DNA of 64,000 nt from Flavobacterium sp. (lineage in GTDB: Bacteria > Bacteroidota > Bacteroidia > Flavobacteriales > Flavobacteriaceae), in the NCBI GenBank assembly GCA_015234525.1, contig JADGMX010000010.1:124001-188000 (forward strand), read 5' to 3'. Under the pieces are notes generated by a model. It did no database searches. It was not told where the DNA came from and worked only from the letters and a program-made list of their open reading frames with translations. Below, one piece after another: positions 35,508 through 44,445 of the stretch (position 1 is its first letter; each line of letters starts with the position of its first letter). Position numbers and translations under genes: made by a program.

Positions 35508-36491
35508 CTAGTTGATGAATTTTGAAAAGTCTTTATGCTCTTCTTTTAAAAGTTCCTCTTTAGAAAGAGATTTAAAATAGTCATACGTTAATTTCATTCC
35601 CTCTTCACGAGAAATCTTTGCTTCCCAACCAAGCAGATGCTTTGCTTTAGTAGTGTCGGGCTGTCGTTGCATTGGGTCGTTTTCGGGCAGCGGAAGATAT
35701 ACAATTTTTTGTGTAGTTCCCGTGAGTTTGATGATTTCTTCAGCAAAATCTCTAATTGTGATCTCATCCGGATTACCGATGTTGACAGGCAAATGGTAAT
35801 CGCTGTGAAGCAATCTGAAAATACCTTCAATTTGATCGTCGACGTAACAGAATGATCTTGTTTGACTTCCGTCTCCAAAAATAGTGAGATCCTCTCCTCG
35901 AAGCGCCTGTCCGATAAATGCGGGAATAACCCTGCCGTCGTTTAACCTCATTCTTGGTCCATACGTGTTAAAAATCCTTACGATGCGAGTTTCTACATTG
36001 TGAAAGGTATGATAAGCCATCGTAATTGACTCCTGGAACCGTTTAGCCTCGTCGTATACGCCACGTGGGCCGATGGTATTTACGTTTCCGAAATACTCTT
36101 CAGATTGCGGATGAACCAATGGATCGCCGTATACTTCCGACGTTGAAGCGATTAATATCCGGGCTTTTTTTACGCGCGCCAATCCTAATAAATTGTGCGT
36201 TCCTAGTGATCCGACTTTTAAAGTTTGAATCGGGATTCGCAGGTAATCGATTGGACTTGCCGGTGATGCAAAATGGAGAATATAGTCAAGTTTCCCTGGA
36301 ACAAAGACAAATTTAGTTACATCGTGATGATGGAATTCGAAGTGTTCATGCGGAAACAGGTGTTCGATATTTTTCAGATCTCCTGTGATCAGGTTGTCCA
36401 TTCCGATAACATGGTAACCTTCGGCGATAAATCGGTCACAGAGATGAGAACCGAGAAAACCGGCTGCTCCGGTGATGAGGATTGTTTTCAT
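35508..36491 (-). CDS. UDP-glucuronate decarboxylase (UDP-xylose synthase) family SDR epimerase
   Basis: The 327-residue extended SDR has the NAD-binding [10 protein letters not shown] (residues 7-16), the substrate segment [13 protein letters not shown] (family-typical HLASPASP), the active-site [14 protein letters not shown], catalytic YxxxK in GVYDEAKR, and [14 protein letters not shown]. These match UDP-glucuronate decarboxylases, which make UDP-xylose from UDP-glucuronate. dTDP-glucose 4,6-dehydratases lack the ASPASP motif, so it is not rfbB. A UDP-glucose dehydrogenase, needed to supply UDP-glucuronate, is not in the window. Confidence 0.9.
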   Translation of the reverse strand: MKTILITGAAGFLGSHLCDRFIAEGYHVIGMDNLITGDLKNIEHLFPHEHFEFHHHDVTKFVFVPGKLDYILHFASPASPIDYLRIPIQTLKVGSLGTHNLLGLARVKKARILIASTSEVYGDPLVHPQSEEYFGNVNTIGPRGVYDEAKRFQESITMAYHTFHNVETRIVRIFNTYGPRMRLNDGRVIPAFIGQALRGEDLTIFGDGSQTRSFCYVDDQIEGIFRLLHSDYHLPVNIGNPDEITIRDFAEEIIKLTGTTQKIVYLPLPENDPMQRQPDTTKAKHLLGWEAKISREEGMKLTYDYFKSLSKEELLKEEHKDFSKFIN

Positions 36492-36709
36492 TAAACGTTA
36501 GTTGGCTGGATGTGCTCATGAAATTTGCAACCAATATAGTAAAGATTAGTATATTTTGTACAGATAGTATGGCATTTCTATTACTGTCTTTACAATAAGC
36601 TAATGCCATTGCTACACTGAAATGCATCTTTCAGGAACTGCGTTCAGACATGTAATGCAAATCAAAGAAACAAAATGGAAACTAAATTAGAAGTTTTGAT
36701 TCCTTAAAT

Positions 36710-36717
36710 TATATTTG
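36710..36717 (+). promoter_or_regulatory. Promoter -7 element (TATATTTG) for the WcaI-like/GME operon
   Basis: Exact TAnnTTTG match 48 bases before the ATG at 36766. The same TTATATTTGCA 11-mer recurs in front of the flippase gene at 41840. It lies in a 274-base divergent intergenic region with no other feature that I recognise. Confidence 0.5.
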
Positions 36718-36765
36718 CAGACGCTAAGGTCGTTTTGCCTGTTTAGCTAAGCCAAAGGACTCTCT

Positions 36766-37995
36766 ATGATCAGGAAAATTACGTTTATCACTGTAAATTA
36801 TGCGCCGGAAGATTCTGCAATAGGATTATACACTTCACAATTGGCGGAGTTCCTGGCGGCAGAAGGCTATGAAGTATCGGTCATTACAGGCTTTCCTTAT
36901 TATCCGATGTGGAAAATTCCCAAAGAATATACCGACAAGCCAAAGTTTTATACCGAAATAATAAATGGAGTTACCATCTATCGGTATAAGTTTTTTGTTC
37001 CCGAAAACCAGAGTTTTTCCTATAGGATATTGCATATTTTGTCGTTTAACTTTGGCAACTACTTCAACCTTAAAAAAATTAGGGAAACCGACTTGATTTA
37101 CTGCAACATCCCTTTTACGACAAACGTCCTGCTGGGAATGATGTTGCGCAGGCGTACAAAAGCGAAACTTTGGACATCGATCAAGGACTTCGAGTTCGAT
37201 GCGGCGTATGAGTCGGGTTTGCTGCAAGAAAACGTGATATCGAATATTTTCAAAAAATTGTTGCATCGCGTAGAAGAGTATATTTTTACGAAATCTGATA
37301 TTATTAGCTCAATCAGCTATAAGATGGTGGACCGCATCAGGATGAAAGCACCCAAAACCAATCCGGTTTTTTTTCCTGATTGGGTTGATGTAGATTTTAT
37401 AAATCCTGAAAATTATTCTCAACATCCGTATCTTGCAGCCGATAAGTTCAGCATCTTGTATTCGGGGAATATTGGTCAGAAGCAAAATTGGGATGTATAT
37501 ATTGCGCTTGCCAAAAAATTAATGCACCTTCCAGACGTAGAATTCGTGCTGGTTGGAGAAGGAGCTTTTAAAGATGATTTGCTGGAGAGATTAAAGCATG
37601 AAGGATTAATGGGTTTTGTGAAATATTACGAACCGGTTCCATATAAGGACTTACCTGATTTGCTTTGCAGTGCGCAGTTGCACCTGCTTTTTCAGAAGTC
37701 GGATGTAATTGACTCAGTCATGCCGTCGAAAATCCTCGGAATGATGAGCAGTGCAAGGCCATCGGTAATTACCGGTGACGCCTCTTCTGAAGTTGCAAAA
37801 CATATCAATCTTTCGCAAGGCTGGGGTTATTACAGCAATGACAACGTAAATCTAATTGCTGAGGATATATTAAAATTAAGAGAATCTGTCTCGCTTCAAA
37901 CCGATCTCGGACAAAAGGCGCGCAGGTATATGATTGAAAATTTTTCTAAAACAGAAATCTTGAACAGTTTTATCGACAAGATTCAAAAATTATAA
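36766..37995 (+). CDS. Glycosyltransferase family 4 (WcaI/WbuB-like)
   Basis: A 409-residue GT-B glycosyltransferase. The N-terminal segment VNYAPEDSAIGLYTSQLAEF and VITGFPYYPMWKI match WcaI- and WbuB-type enzymes of surface polysaccharide loci. The donor-binding half has SILYSGNIGQKQNW, FVLVGEGAFKDDL and MPSKILGMMSSARPSV. Family members often transfer fucose or N-acetylfucosamine, but the sugar here cannot be told from sequence. The stop codon overlaps the start of the epimerase gene by one base (TAATG), so the two are translationally linked. Confidence 0.9.
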   Translation: MIRKITFITVNYAPEDSAIGLYTSQLAEFLAAEGYEVSVITGFPYYPMWKIPKEYTDKPKFYTEIINGVTIYRYKFFVPENQSFSYRILHILSFNFGNYFNLKKIRETDLIYCNIPFTTNVLLGMMLRRRTKAKLWTSIKDFEFDAAYESGLLQENVISNIFKKLLHRVEEYIFTKSDIISSISYKMVDRIRMKAPKTNPVFFPDWVDVDFINPENYSQHPYLAADKFSILYSGNIGQKQNWDVYIALAKKLMHLPDVEFVLVGEGAFKDDLLERLKHEGLMGFVKYYEPVPYKDLPDLLCSAQLHLLFQKSDVIDSVMPSKILGMMSSARPSVITGDASSEVAKHINLSQGWGYYSNDNVNLIAEDILKLRESVSLQTDLGQKARRYMIENFSKTEILNSFIDKIQKL

Positions 37996-39002
37996 TGATG
38001 AAAAAAGTTGTGGTTTTAGGCGGCGGTGGATTTATCGGCGGACATTTGGCAAAACGGTTAAAAGAAGAAGGTAACCACGTGACGATCTGCGATATCAAAA
38101 AACACGAATATTTTAACCATGACGTGATCAGTGACGTGTTTATCGTTGGCGATCTTACCGATCCGACAGTTGTATCTCACGCAATCGCCGAAGGTGTCGA
38201 TGAAGTTTACCAACTCGCTGCAGATATGGGCGGCGCAGGTTATATCTTTACCGGAGAAAATGATGCGAACGTAATGCACAATTCGGCTTTGATAAATCTC
38301 AACGTTGCAAAGGAATGCGTTGTCAAGAAGGTAAAAAAAGTGTTTTATTCGTCTTCGGCTTGCATGTATCCTGAATACAACCAACTTGATCCTTTAAACC
38401 CCAATTGCGAAGAATCCTCTGCTTATCCGGCGAATCCTGATTCAGAATATGGTTGGGAAAAACTTTTCTCGGAAAGGCTGTTCCTCGCATTTAACCGAAA
38501 TTATAAGCTCGACGTGCGCATTGCGCGATTCCACAATATTTTCGGGCCACAAGGAACCTGGAAGGATGGCAAAGAAAAAGCTCCGGCGGCAATGTGCCGA
38601 AAAGTGATCGAGGCTGAGCCGGGTTCGTCTATCGAAGTCTGGGGCGACGGTCAGCAAACGCGTTCGTTTCTTTATGTTGACGAATGTGTGGAAGCAGTGT
38701 TGAGGCTGATGGCGTCAGATTTTGCCGGGCCAGTCAACATCGGATCCGAAGAAATGGTGACAATCAACGAACTTGCCCAAATGGCGATCGATATTTCAGG
38801 AAAGGATGTAACCATCAAAAATATCGAAGGCCAGGAATTTTTCGATAAATATGGTTTCAAATGCCCGACAGGTGTTCGCGGCCGAAATTCAGACAACAAG
38901 CTCTTTAAAGAAAAAGTTGGCTGGGAAGTGTCGGAACCGCTGATCGATGGAATGCAAAAGACTTTTCAGTGGATTGATACCGTAGCGAAAGTAGCGGTTT
39001 AA
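37995..39002 (+). CDS. GDP-mannose 3,5-epimerase-like SDR enzyme
   Basis: The 335-residue protein has the NAD-binding GGGGFIGGHL (residues 9-18), and the blocks AADMGGAGYI, SSSACMYPE and GTWKDGKEKAPAAMCRK. These match the GDP-mannose 3,5-epimerases known from plants (SSACIYPE and GREKAPAAFCRK there). The two epimerisation residues are kept: Cys123 and Lys195, as are Tyr152 and Lys156 of the SDR YxxxK pair. The expected product is GDP-L-galactose, possibly with GDP-L-gulose. Within this locus it would supply a nucleotide sugar to a polysaccharide. GDP-mannose synthesis genes are not in the window. Confidence 0.88.
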   Translation: MMKKVVVLGGGGFIGGHLAKRLKEEGNHVTICDIKKHEYFNHDVISDVFIVGDLTDPTVVSHAIAEGVDEVYQLAADMGGAGYIFTGENDANVMHNSALINLNVAKECVVKKVKKVFYSSSACMYPEYNQLDPLNPNCEESSAYPANPDSEYGWEKLFSERLFLAFNRNYKLDVRIARFHNIFGPQGTWKDGKEKAPAAMCRKVIEAEPGSSIEVWGDGQQTRSFLYVDECVEAVLRLMASDFAGPVNIGSEEMVTINELAQMAIDISGKDVTIKNIEGQEFFDKYGFKCPTGVRGRNSDNKLFKEKVGWEVSEPLIDGMQKTFQWIDTVAKVAV

Positions 39003-39016
39003 ACAAACTTCAGATT

Positions 39017-39811
39017 TTACGAACGATTTCCCCGGCTGCGCAAAGCATACATGTCGTCCATTGTCTTTGATCGAAGGAATGGCATTAAAAGATATGACGC
39101 TGCATAAAGCAAATGTTTCGCATACTTGAAATTCAGCAGCGGCGCCATTGCTCCCATTTTGTGCGTGGTCAATATGTGAAGGTTATCGATGTTGTAATAG
39201 GTCATTCCGAGCTTTCCGGCCATTACGTCAAACGATTTTTTCGAATACAGCGCGATGTGTTGACCGTGCTCGAGTCCGTAGTACCACCACTGTTCAGGTT
39301 TCGGGGTAAGTTCTGGAATTAGCTGGGTCGAAAAAATTATGGTGTTGGAATATTGCAATATCTTTTTTACTTCCGTGAGCGGATCTTCGAAATGTTCAAA
39401 ACTTTCAAAAGTTGTAACCGCATCATATTTTACGCCTTCAACCCTTTCAAATCCTTTTGCGGTCAGGTTTTCTGTATAAGGGTCATCCCAATAGAAATCA
39501 AACCCGATGTCGCGCATGATTCGAGTGAACAATCCATAGCCACCGGCATAATCGAGGCACTTCCATTTTTTGTCAAAAAACAAGACCATCAAACTGGTAA
39601 TGATTCTCGAAAATCGCTGGTTCCTAATCATAATTCCGGTGTCAGTATAATTGATCGGATTCTTGTAAGCTTCTTCAAGCCAATGCGGAGTCTCGGTTTG
39701 TACAAAGCCGCACGTAGGACATTTAAAATAGTCAATAGAATATTTGCCTAAAATAGTGGCCTTAAACGCGGGAGAGCTATTACCGGAACAAATCTTACAT
39801 TTGTGAGGCAT
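39017..39811 (-). CDS. SAM-dependent methyltransferase with N-terminal zinc ribbon
   Basis: The 264-residue protein has a Cys4 zinc-binding start (CKICSGNS then CPTCGFVQTE) and a class I methyltransferase core with a divergent motif I, CLDYAGGYGLFTRIM, and TTFESFEHFEDPL as the post-motif acidic segment. Such proteins occur in polysaccharide loci and are related to sugar C- or O-methyltransferases, so glycan methylation is a fair inference. The ATG at 39811 was chosen because the in-frame TTG at 39865 is the -33 element of a strong promoter. It is convergent with the epimerase gene (14 bases). Confidence 0.85.
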   Translation of the reverse strand: MPHKCKICSGNSSPAFKATILGKYSIDYFKCPTCGFVQTETPHWLEEAYKNPINYTDTGIMIRNQRFSRIITSLMVLFFDKKWKCLDYAGGYGLFTRIMRDIGFDFYWDDPYTENLTAKGFERVEGVKYDAVTTFESFEHFEDPLTEVKKILQYSNTIIFSTQLIPELTPKPEQWWYYGLEHGQHIALYSKKSFDVMAGKLGMTYYNIDNLHILTTHKMGAMAPLLNFKYAKHLLYAASYLLMPFLRSKTMDDMYALRSRGNRS

Positions 39812-39836
39812 TGAGACGGTGTTAAAAGTTCGGAAG

Positions 39837-39865
39837 CAAAAGTAGCTTTTTATATCGGTTGACAA
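39837..39865 (-). promoter_or_regulatory. Promoter TTG-N18-TACTTTTG for the methyltransferase gene
   Basis: On the minus strand TTG at 39865-39863 and TACTTTTG at 39844-39837 are 18 bases apart, a full match to the Bacteroidota promoter. The ATG lies 25 bases beyond the -7 element. Confidence 0.75.
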
Positions 39866-40083
39866 AAAAACTTTAGCCCATATCTCTCATTCTGTTTCGG
39901 AATACATTATTTTACCACGTCAAAACTCATTAGATGTTATATTCTCAACATTAGAGTTCGAACAGCTAATTAAAAATTCCCCACACCTGCAAAATCGAAA
40001 TATAGAAACCAGTATTAAAAGGTTTTTCAGAAGATTCGGTTATAAATAGTTTGAATGTAGTAGGAACATCTATACTCCGAAAA

Positions 40084-41175
40084 CTAATAAATCATCCCAT
40101 AAAACTCATGCGTTTCACGGCAGCATTTTTCCCAACTGTACGAAGCCGAATGTTCCTTTCCTTTTTCGATCAGATCATGTTTGAAATCGAGGTTTTCCAG
40201 TTTAATGATCGCTTTTTTAAAATCGTCAATATTTGCCTTTTCGAATAACATCGCGGCGCCACCTGCAACTTCTGTAATCGACGAGTTGTCTAACGCAAGC
40301 ACAGGACAACCGGCTCTCATTGCTTCGATTATTGGGATACCAAAGCCCTCATACGCCGACGGATAAACAAACGCATAAGCAAAATTGTAAAACACGTTCA
40401 AATCATCATTATTCACATTACTGATCGTTACCGTACGCCTTAACGCATCTTCATCAAATAACTTTTTTTCCTCCTGCGTCAATTCTTCGCCTATAATGAC
40501 CAATTGAAAATTTCGGAGTTTATTGGCAAGCGCCGCGGCAAGTTTAAAGTTTTTGTACGGTGCGCGGCTGCCGATGTAAAGCAGGTAATCAGTTTGAATC
40601 CCGTTTTGCCGGAGGAAATTCGCGTAACCCGCATCGCTCCTGTCAAGTACATGATATTCATCACCGACACCATTGTGAATGATTGCCACTTTTTGATTTT
40701 TGGAAGGCGGACAAAATTTTCGAAGATCTTTAAAGGTATTTTCAGAAATGCAAATAATTCCGGATGATTTGCGGATCGAATTGTATTTCAGATTGTTGTG
40801 AACGGCTTTTTTAAGAAAACTCGCGTAATAATTGTGGGTGAAGTCGTGAACGGTGGTGACCTGCTTCACATTTTCACCTTTTACTTTCGACCGGTAATAG
40901 CTTGAGTGAAACAGGAACGGTTCATCAAGCCCGGGGTTAACCGATGCCAGCCGACGTAAAATGGAAGACTTTTGGGAATTTGGATTACGGATGATCTTAT
41001 GAGGCGGAATCTCGAGCTGACCGCGGTGGAAGTTTTTTTCAACTCCCAATTCCTCAAAAAAAACAACATCATCCCCGCTCTGCTTCAACAGATATTTTGA
41101 AAGTTCGAACCAATAGTTCGAAATTCCGCCTTGCTTTGACGTAGAATAAATGATGTTGTCGAGAAGGATCTTCAT
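40084..41175 (-). CDS. Glycosyltransferase family 4
   Basis: The 363-residue GT-B enzyme begins MKILLDNIIYSTSKQGGISN, an acceptor-side glycine loop, and the donor domain holds IGSRAPYKNF, YPSAYEGFGIPIIEAMRAGC (the EX7E-type motif with Glu of YEGF and EAM) and PVLALDNSSITEVAGGAA. This signature is typical of mannosyl-/rhamnosyl-type GT4 enzymes in O-antigen or capsule synthesis. It stands alone on the minus strand in the locus, with 270 bases of AT-rich non-coding sequence downstream that hold no recognisable feature. Confidence 0.9.
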   Translation of the reverse strand: MKILLDNIIYSTSKQGGISNYWFELSKYLLKQSGDDVVFFEELGVEKNFHRGQLEIPPHKIIRNPNSQKSSILRRLASVNPGLDEPFLFHSSYYRSKVKGENVKQVTTVHDFTHNYYASFLKKAVHNNLKYNSIRKSSGIICISENTFKDLRKFCPPSKNQKVAIIHNGVGDEYHVLDRSDAGYANFLRQNGIQTDYLLYIGSRAPYKNFKLAAALANKLRNFQLVIIGEELTQEEKKLFDEDALRRTVTISNVNNDDLNVFYNFAYAFVYPSAYEGFGIPIIEAMRAGCPVLALDNSSITEVAGGAAMLFEKANIDDFKKAIIKLENLDFKHDLIEKGKEHSASYSWEKCCRETHEFYGMIY

Positions 41176-41198
41176 GGCATAGACTTTAATTAAGGAGC

Positions 41199-41226
41199 AA
41201 AAAAAAAGAAGTTTGTGAGACTTCTT
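41199..41226 (-). terminator. Rho-independent terminator of the small lipoprotein gene
   Basis: On the minus strand a 7-bp hairpin AAGAAGT-CTCACAA-ACTTCTT is followed by nine T residues, 10 bases after the stop codon at 41236. Confidence 0.75.
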
Positions 41227-41235
41227 CTTTTTATA

Positions 41236-41742
41236 CTACAGCATTATTGCTAGTTCGTCGTTTCCAACCATCGATGGCGGATATTGATTTTTGTGGTTCA
41301 ACTGATATTTCGAACCTTCCGGAATCCATGTAAAGGATTGGTCAGACAAAAAGTATTTCGAATAGTTGAAGTTTTTTCCGTCAAGAAGCAGTTGATCGCC
41401 TTTCATGATACTTACGTTCGGAAGAAACACAACGTTTTGTTCTTTGTTGGTACTAACTGTAAGCGTAAAGTTTTCAGGCTGAACATTTTCGGGCATCTCG
41501 ATCACGATTCGCTGTTGCAGTGGCGATCCGTCTACTTTTACCGTTACCGGCTTTTCGTAGTTGTAATGGTTACCCTGTTGGTAAAACACTTTTACGCTGT
41601 CATCTTTTTCGTAAATCCCTTCTAAAACTACGGCGTATTTTTCGATCTTAACTTCACCTGTAGCAGCACCTTGTGTTTCTTTTTTATCCCCGCAAGAGAC
41701 GAAAATTAAAGCGGCAAAAACAGCTAATGCAATATTTTTCAT
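41236..41742 (-). CDS. Hypothetical lipoprotein
   Basis: The 168-residue protein has a lipoprotein signal peptide (MKNIALAVFAALIFVSC, Cys17) followed by GDKKET. The mature part appears beta-rich (for example VTVKVDGSPLQQRIVIEMP and LTVSTNKEQNVVFLP) and ends in a conserved-looking SFTWIPEGSKYQLNHKNQYP. I do not recognise a family. It has its own terminator and codon usage like the housekeeping genes, and lies within the polysaccharide locus without an obvious link to it. Confidence 0.75.
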   Translation of the reverse strand: MKNIALAVFAALIFVSCGDKKETQGAATGEVKIEKYAVVLEGIYEKDDSVKVFYQQGNHYNYEKPVTVKVDGSPLQQRIVIEMPENVQPENFTLTVSTNKEQNVVFLPNVSIMKGDQLLLDGKNFNYSKYFLSDQSFTWIPEGSKYQLNHKNQYPPSMVGNDELAIML

Positions 41743-41821
41743 TTTTGGTTTTTTTTATGCAAAAGTATTTTTTTTTTCATACGATACATCAAGTGGAGTG
41801 AAATAATTACAAAGATTACTA

Positions 41822-41848
41822 TTGTTGTTGCCACGCGGCTTATATTTG
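41822..41848 (+). promoter_or_regulatory. Promoter TTG-N16-TATATTTG for the flippase-polymerase operon
   Basis: TATATTTG at 41841-41848 matches TAnnTTTG exactly; a TTG at 41822-41824 lies 16 bases upstream, one base short of the usual spacing. The ATG is 43 bases downstream. Confidence 0.55.
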
Positions 41849-41891
41849 CATCTGATAAGGTATCGGTTAAAGATTTTACTCGCTATTCTAA

Positions 41892-43208
41892 ATGAAATTA
41901 TTATTCCGAAAGATTTTTGAGAACCACTTGGTCATGAGCGGTTTTTATAAGGGTGTTTCAGGTCTTTCGCTGTTTATTTCAATACCGGTATTAATACAAT
42001 ACCTTGGTCAGGACACTTATGGTGTCTGGCTCTTAATTTATGCGCTTTTTCAACTTGTGCTTATCATGGATTTTGGAATCCAAAGCAACCTGAAAACAAA
42101 AATACCTGTATTTTACTATAACAACCAAACCGACTCGGTAGTCAGTTATATCAAAAGCACCTACAAAATTTCGGTGTTTATAGCAATCGGGATATTTTTG
42201 ATAGCAGCCGTTGCAATCTATGCGTCAGACCTGAAAGATTTGCTCAACATCACCACGTTCAGCAGTTCATTTATCAACGAAATATTCCTGCTTAACATAT
42301 TTTTATTCTGTCTCAACTTTATAACCGGGATCCACAAATCGTTATACGTCGCGTTTTTAAAGGGAAAATATGCCGAAGAGTCGCTTGCGGTCAATCAACT
42401 GGGGATATTAGTGCTGATAATTATTGCCACAATTGCTTTTCCCGACATCGATGATTCGACCAAAATCATAGTAATGACACTGTTACACGGATTTTTTTCG
42501 CTGTTGGTAAATATCGCTTATACCATTCGGTTTTCAAAAATGCAGAACATTAATTTCCTTGGCGCATCGTCACAAAATCAAGTATTCACCAGCGACATTC
42601 TTAAACTGGGCTGTAAATTCATGATTTTGCAAGTCGGGATGTTGATCTTCTTTATCGTGGACAATTATATTATATCGAACAATTTCATGCCTAAAGACGT
42701 TGTCCCTTATGATAGTGTGAACAGAATATTCCAGCTCCCGCTGATGTTGCTTTTCGCGGCATTGACGCCACTTTGGTCGATGTTTTATAAGAATTATGCC
42801 GACCGGGATCAAAAAGCACTGCTCGGAACTTTTAAAAAATTCAACATTTATTTTGTCGCGATCACCGTGGCTGTAATAGTTTTAGCTTTGATTTGCCCGT
42901 TTATTATCCACATTTGGATAAAACAAGAATTGAAAATACCGAATTTGTTGATTTTTTATATCGCAATAGTAACGCTAATGAGGATTTTCGTAGCTTTTTA
43001 TTCGAATTTCCTGTATGGTGTCGGGCGTTTGAATATTTTTATCTTTATTATAGTAATAACCGTACTTTTGAAGATTCCGCTGACCTATTTTTTAATGGGC
43101 CACGGATATGGCATCAACAGCGTCGTCATTGCAACATCAATACTGATGATTCCGTGGGTAGTGGGTATTCCGCTTCAAAGCTACATGATTGTCCGCCGAC
43201 TGGCTTGA
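41892..43208 (+). CDS. O-antigen/polysaccharide flippase (Wzx-like)
   Basis: A 438-residue polytopic protein with about 12 membrane helices. The start (GFYKGVSGLSLFISIPVLIQ and YLGQDTYGVWLLIYAL) is typical of the MOP-type O-antigen flippases, which carry undecaprenyl-linked repeat units to the periplasm. It heads a plus-strand run with two polymerase/ligase-type membrane proteins, the expected partners in a Wzx/Wzy pathway. It differs clearly from the flippase at 12295-13767, which probably serves another glycan. Confidence 0.9.
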   Translation: MKLLFRKIFENHLVMSGFYKGVSGLSLFISIPVLIQYLGQDTYGVWLLIYALFQLVLIMDFGIQSNLKTKIPVFYYNNQTDSVVSYIKSTYKISVFIAIGIFLIAAVAIYASDLKDLLNITTFSSSFINEIFLLNIFLFCLNFITGIHKSLYVAFLKGKYAEESLAVNQLGILVLIIIATIAFPDIDDSTKIIVMTLLHGFFSLLVNIAYTIRFSKMQNINFLGASSQNQVFTSDILKLGCKFMILQVGMLIFFIVDNYIISNNFMPKDVVPYDSVNRIFQLPLMLLFAALTPLWSMFYKNYADRDQKALLGTFKKFNIYFVAITVAVIVLALICPFIIHIWIKQELKIPNLLIFYIAIVTLMRIFVAFYSNFLYGVGRLNIFIFIIVITVLLKIPLTYFLMGHGYGINSVVIATSILMIPWVVGIPLQSYMIVRRLA

Positions 43209-43244
43209 TTGTCGTGGCCGGATTAATATAAAAATAATTTTTGT

Positions 43245-44429
43245 TTGAAAGTTTCAGTAAGAAAATACCTGCTTTATTCATCTGTATTTGCAATATTTAC
43301 CGAAGCGTTTCTGGTAAAGTTTATCATCGACTGGAAGCTAATCTACCTGATTATCTTTACAAATTTCATATTGCTGGTCGGCCTTAAAAAACTGACAATC
43401 AATTTCTACTTTTTTTTGATGCTCTGCTTTTTTCTGGTGCACGGCTTACTGACCTACACCGTGATCGGAATTCCGTATAATTACCTGTTCTCGCAAATCA
43501 TCGGTCTGGGCATCATGGGAACGTATTATTACAATTTTATTCCGCTTTACGATAAAGAAGAACTGGTCAGGGTTTACGTGAAATCTGCTCTTTATGTAGC
43601 CATCGCGGGTTATATTCTATGGGCTTTAAACATTAATCTGAACGACGGCATCAGATTGCAAAGTATTTTTACAGAACCGGCACACTATGCCATTGTCACC
43701 ATTCCGGCTTGTTATTACTATCTCCGGACCAAAGAGTATGTCAAGTTTCTTATAATTTTCGGTACGCTGATCCTATCGAATTCTTCATTAGGATATGTAG
43801 GTTGCGGCTTGATGTTTATCCTTCCAAATCTCACATGGCGACGGGTTACTTACCTGATTGCGCTCGTGCCGTTTTTAGCGGGGATTTTCTACTATGTGTA
43901 TAATGAATATCCGTTTTTTAAGATGCGTATTGATGATACTTATACTTCCCTAAACGCGGTCAATACAGGAAAGTTCGAAGAATACACCAACCTCAGTTCT
44001 TATGCCTTGCTCAGCAATTTGTTTGTCGCTAGGCACAATGTAGCCGATCACCCATTGGGAAGCGGAATCGGGAGCCATTACCACATGCACGGACATTATT
44101 TGAAAGAAATCCGCGTTCCGCCTTACATTCGCGCTACAAACAACGTCAAAATTAACGCTGCCGATGCATGTTCGATGTTTACAAGGTTGTTTTCTGATCT
44201 GGGATATATCGGGATCATCTTGGTGCTTTTCGCGCTCTATTATGGCTTGAAATCATTCTCGTCGGACAGCTACTTTGCGCAAGGGGTTTATATTTATCTT
44301 TTGTTGAAACTTTTCAGAGACGGACATTACTTTCCGCCCGAAATGTTTTTCTTTTTCTGGTTGTTGTATTTCTATATCCGGGACTATATGTTTTCCCAAA
44401 AACCGGTTGCGTTGCCAAAAGTGACATAA
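43245..44429 (+). CDS. O-antigen polymerase-like membrane protein (Wzy candidate)
   Basis: A 394-residue membrane protein with about 10 helices and one large periplasmic loop (residues about 225-300) that holds HPLGSGIGSHYHMHGHYL, a pattern found in O-antigen polymerase or ligase proteins. It lies 36 bases after the flippase gene. The start codon appears to be TTG (43245) in the context TTTTTGTTTGAAAG; no ATG is near the expected N-terminus. It is the better Wzy candidate of the two such proteins here because it directly follows Wzx, but this cannot be settled by sequence. Confidence 0.8.
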   Translation: MKVSVRKYLLYSSVFAIFTEAFLVKFIIDWKLIYLIIFTNFILLVGLKKLTINFYFFLMLCFFLVHGLLTYTVIGIPYNYLFSQIIGLGIMGTYYYNFIPLYDKEELVRVYVKSALYVAIAGYILWALNINLNDGIRLQSIFTEPAHYAIVTIPACYYYLRTKEYVKFLIIFGTLILSNSSLGYVGCGLMFILPNLTWRRVTYLIALVPFLAGIFYYVYNEYPFFKMRIDDTYTSLNAVNTGKFEEYTNLSSYALLSNLFVARHNVADHPLGSGIGSHYHMHGHYLKEIRVPPYIRATNNVKINAADACSMFTRLFSDLGYIGIILVLFALYYGLKSFSSDSYFAQGVYIYLLLKLFRDGHYFPPEMFFFFWLLYFYIRDYMFSQKPVALPKVT

Positions 44430-44445
44430 TTTTAATCTGCGATAA

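Noticed and set aside
35508..36491. Assignment as rfbB (dTDP-glucose 4,6-dehydratase)
   Set aside because: The ASPASP and other motifs are those of UDP-glucuronate decarboxylases; the rfbB name would wrongly complete the rhamnose pathway.
39866..40083. Possible small gene or RNA in the AT-rich gap between the methyltransferase and GT4 genes
   Set aside because: No open frame with a credible start and no stable fold was seen; it holds only the methyltransferase promoter at its left edge.
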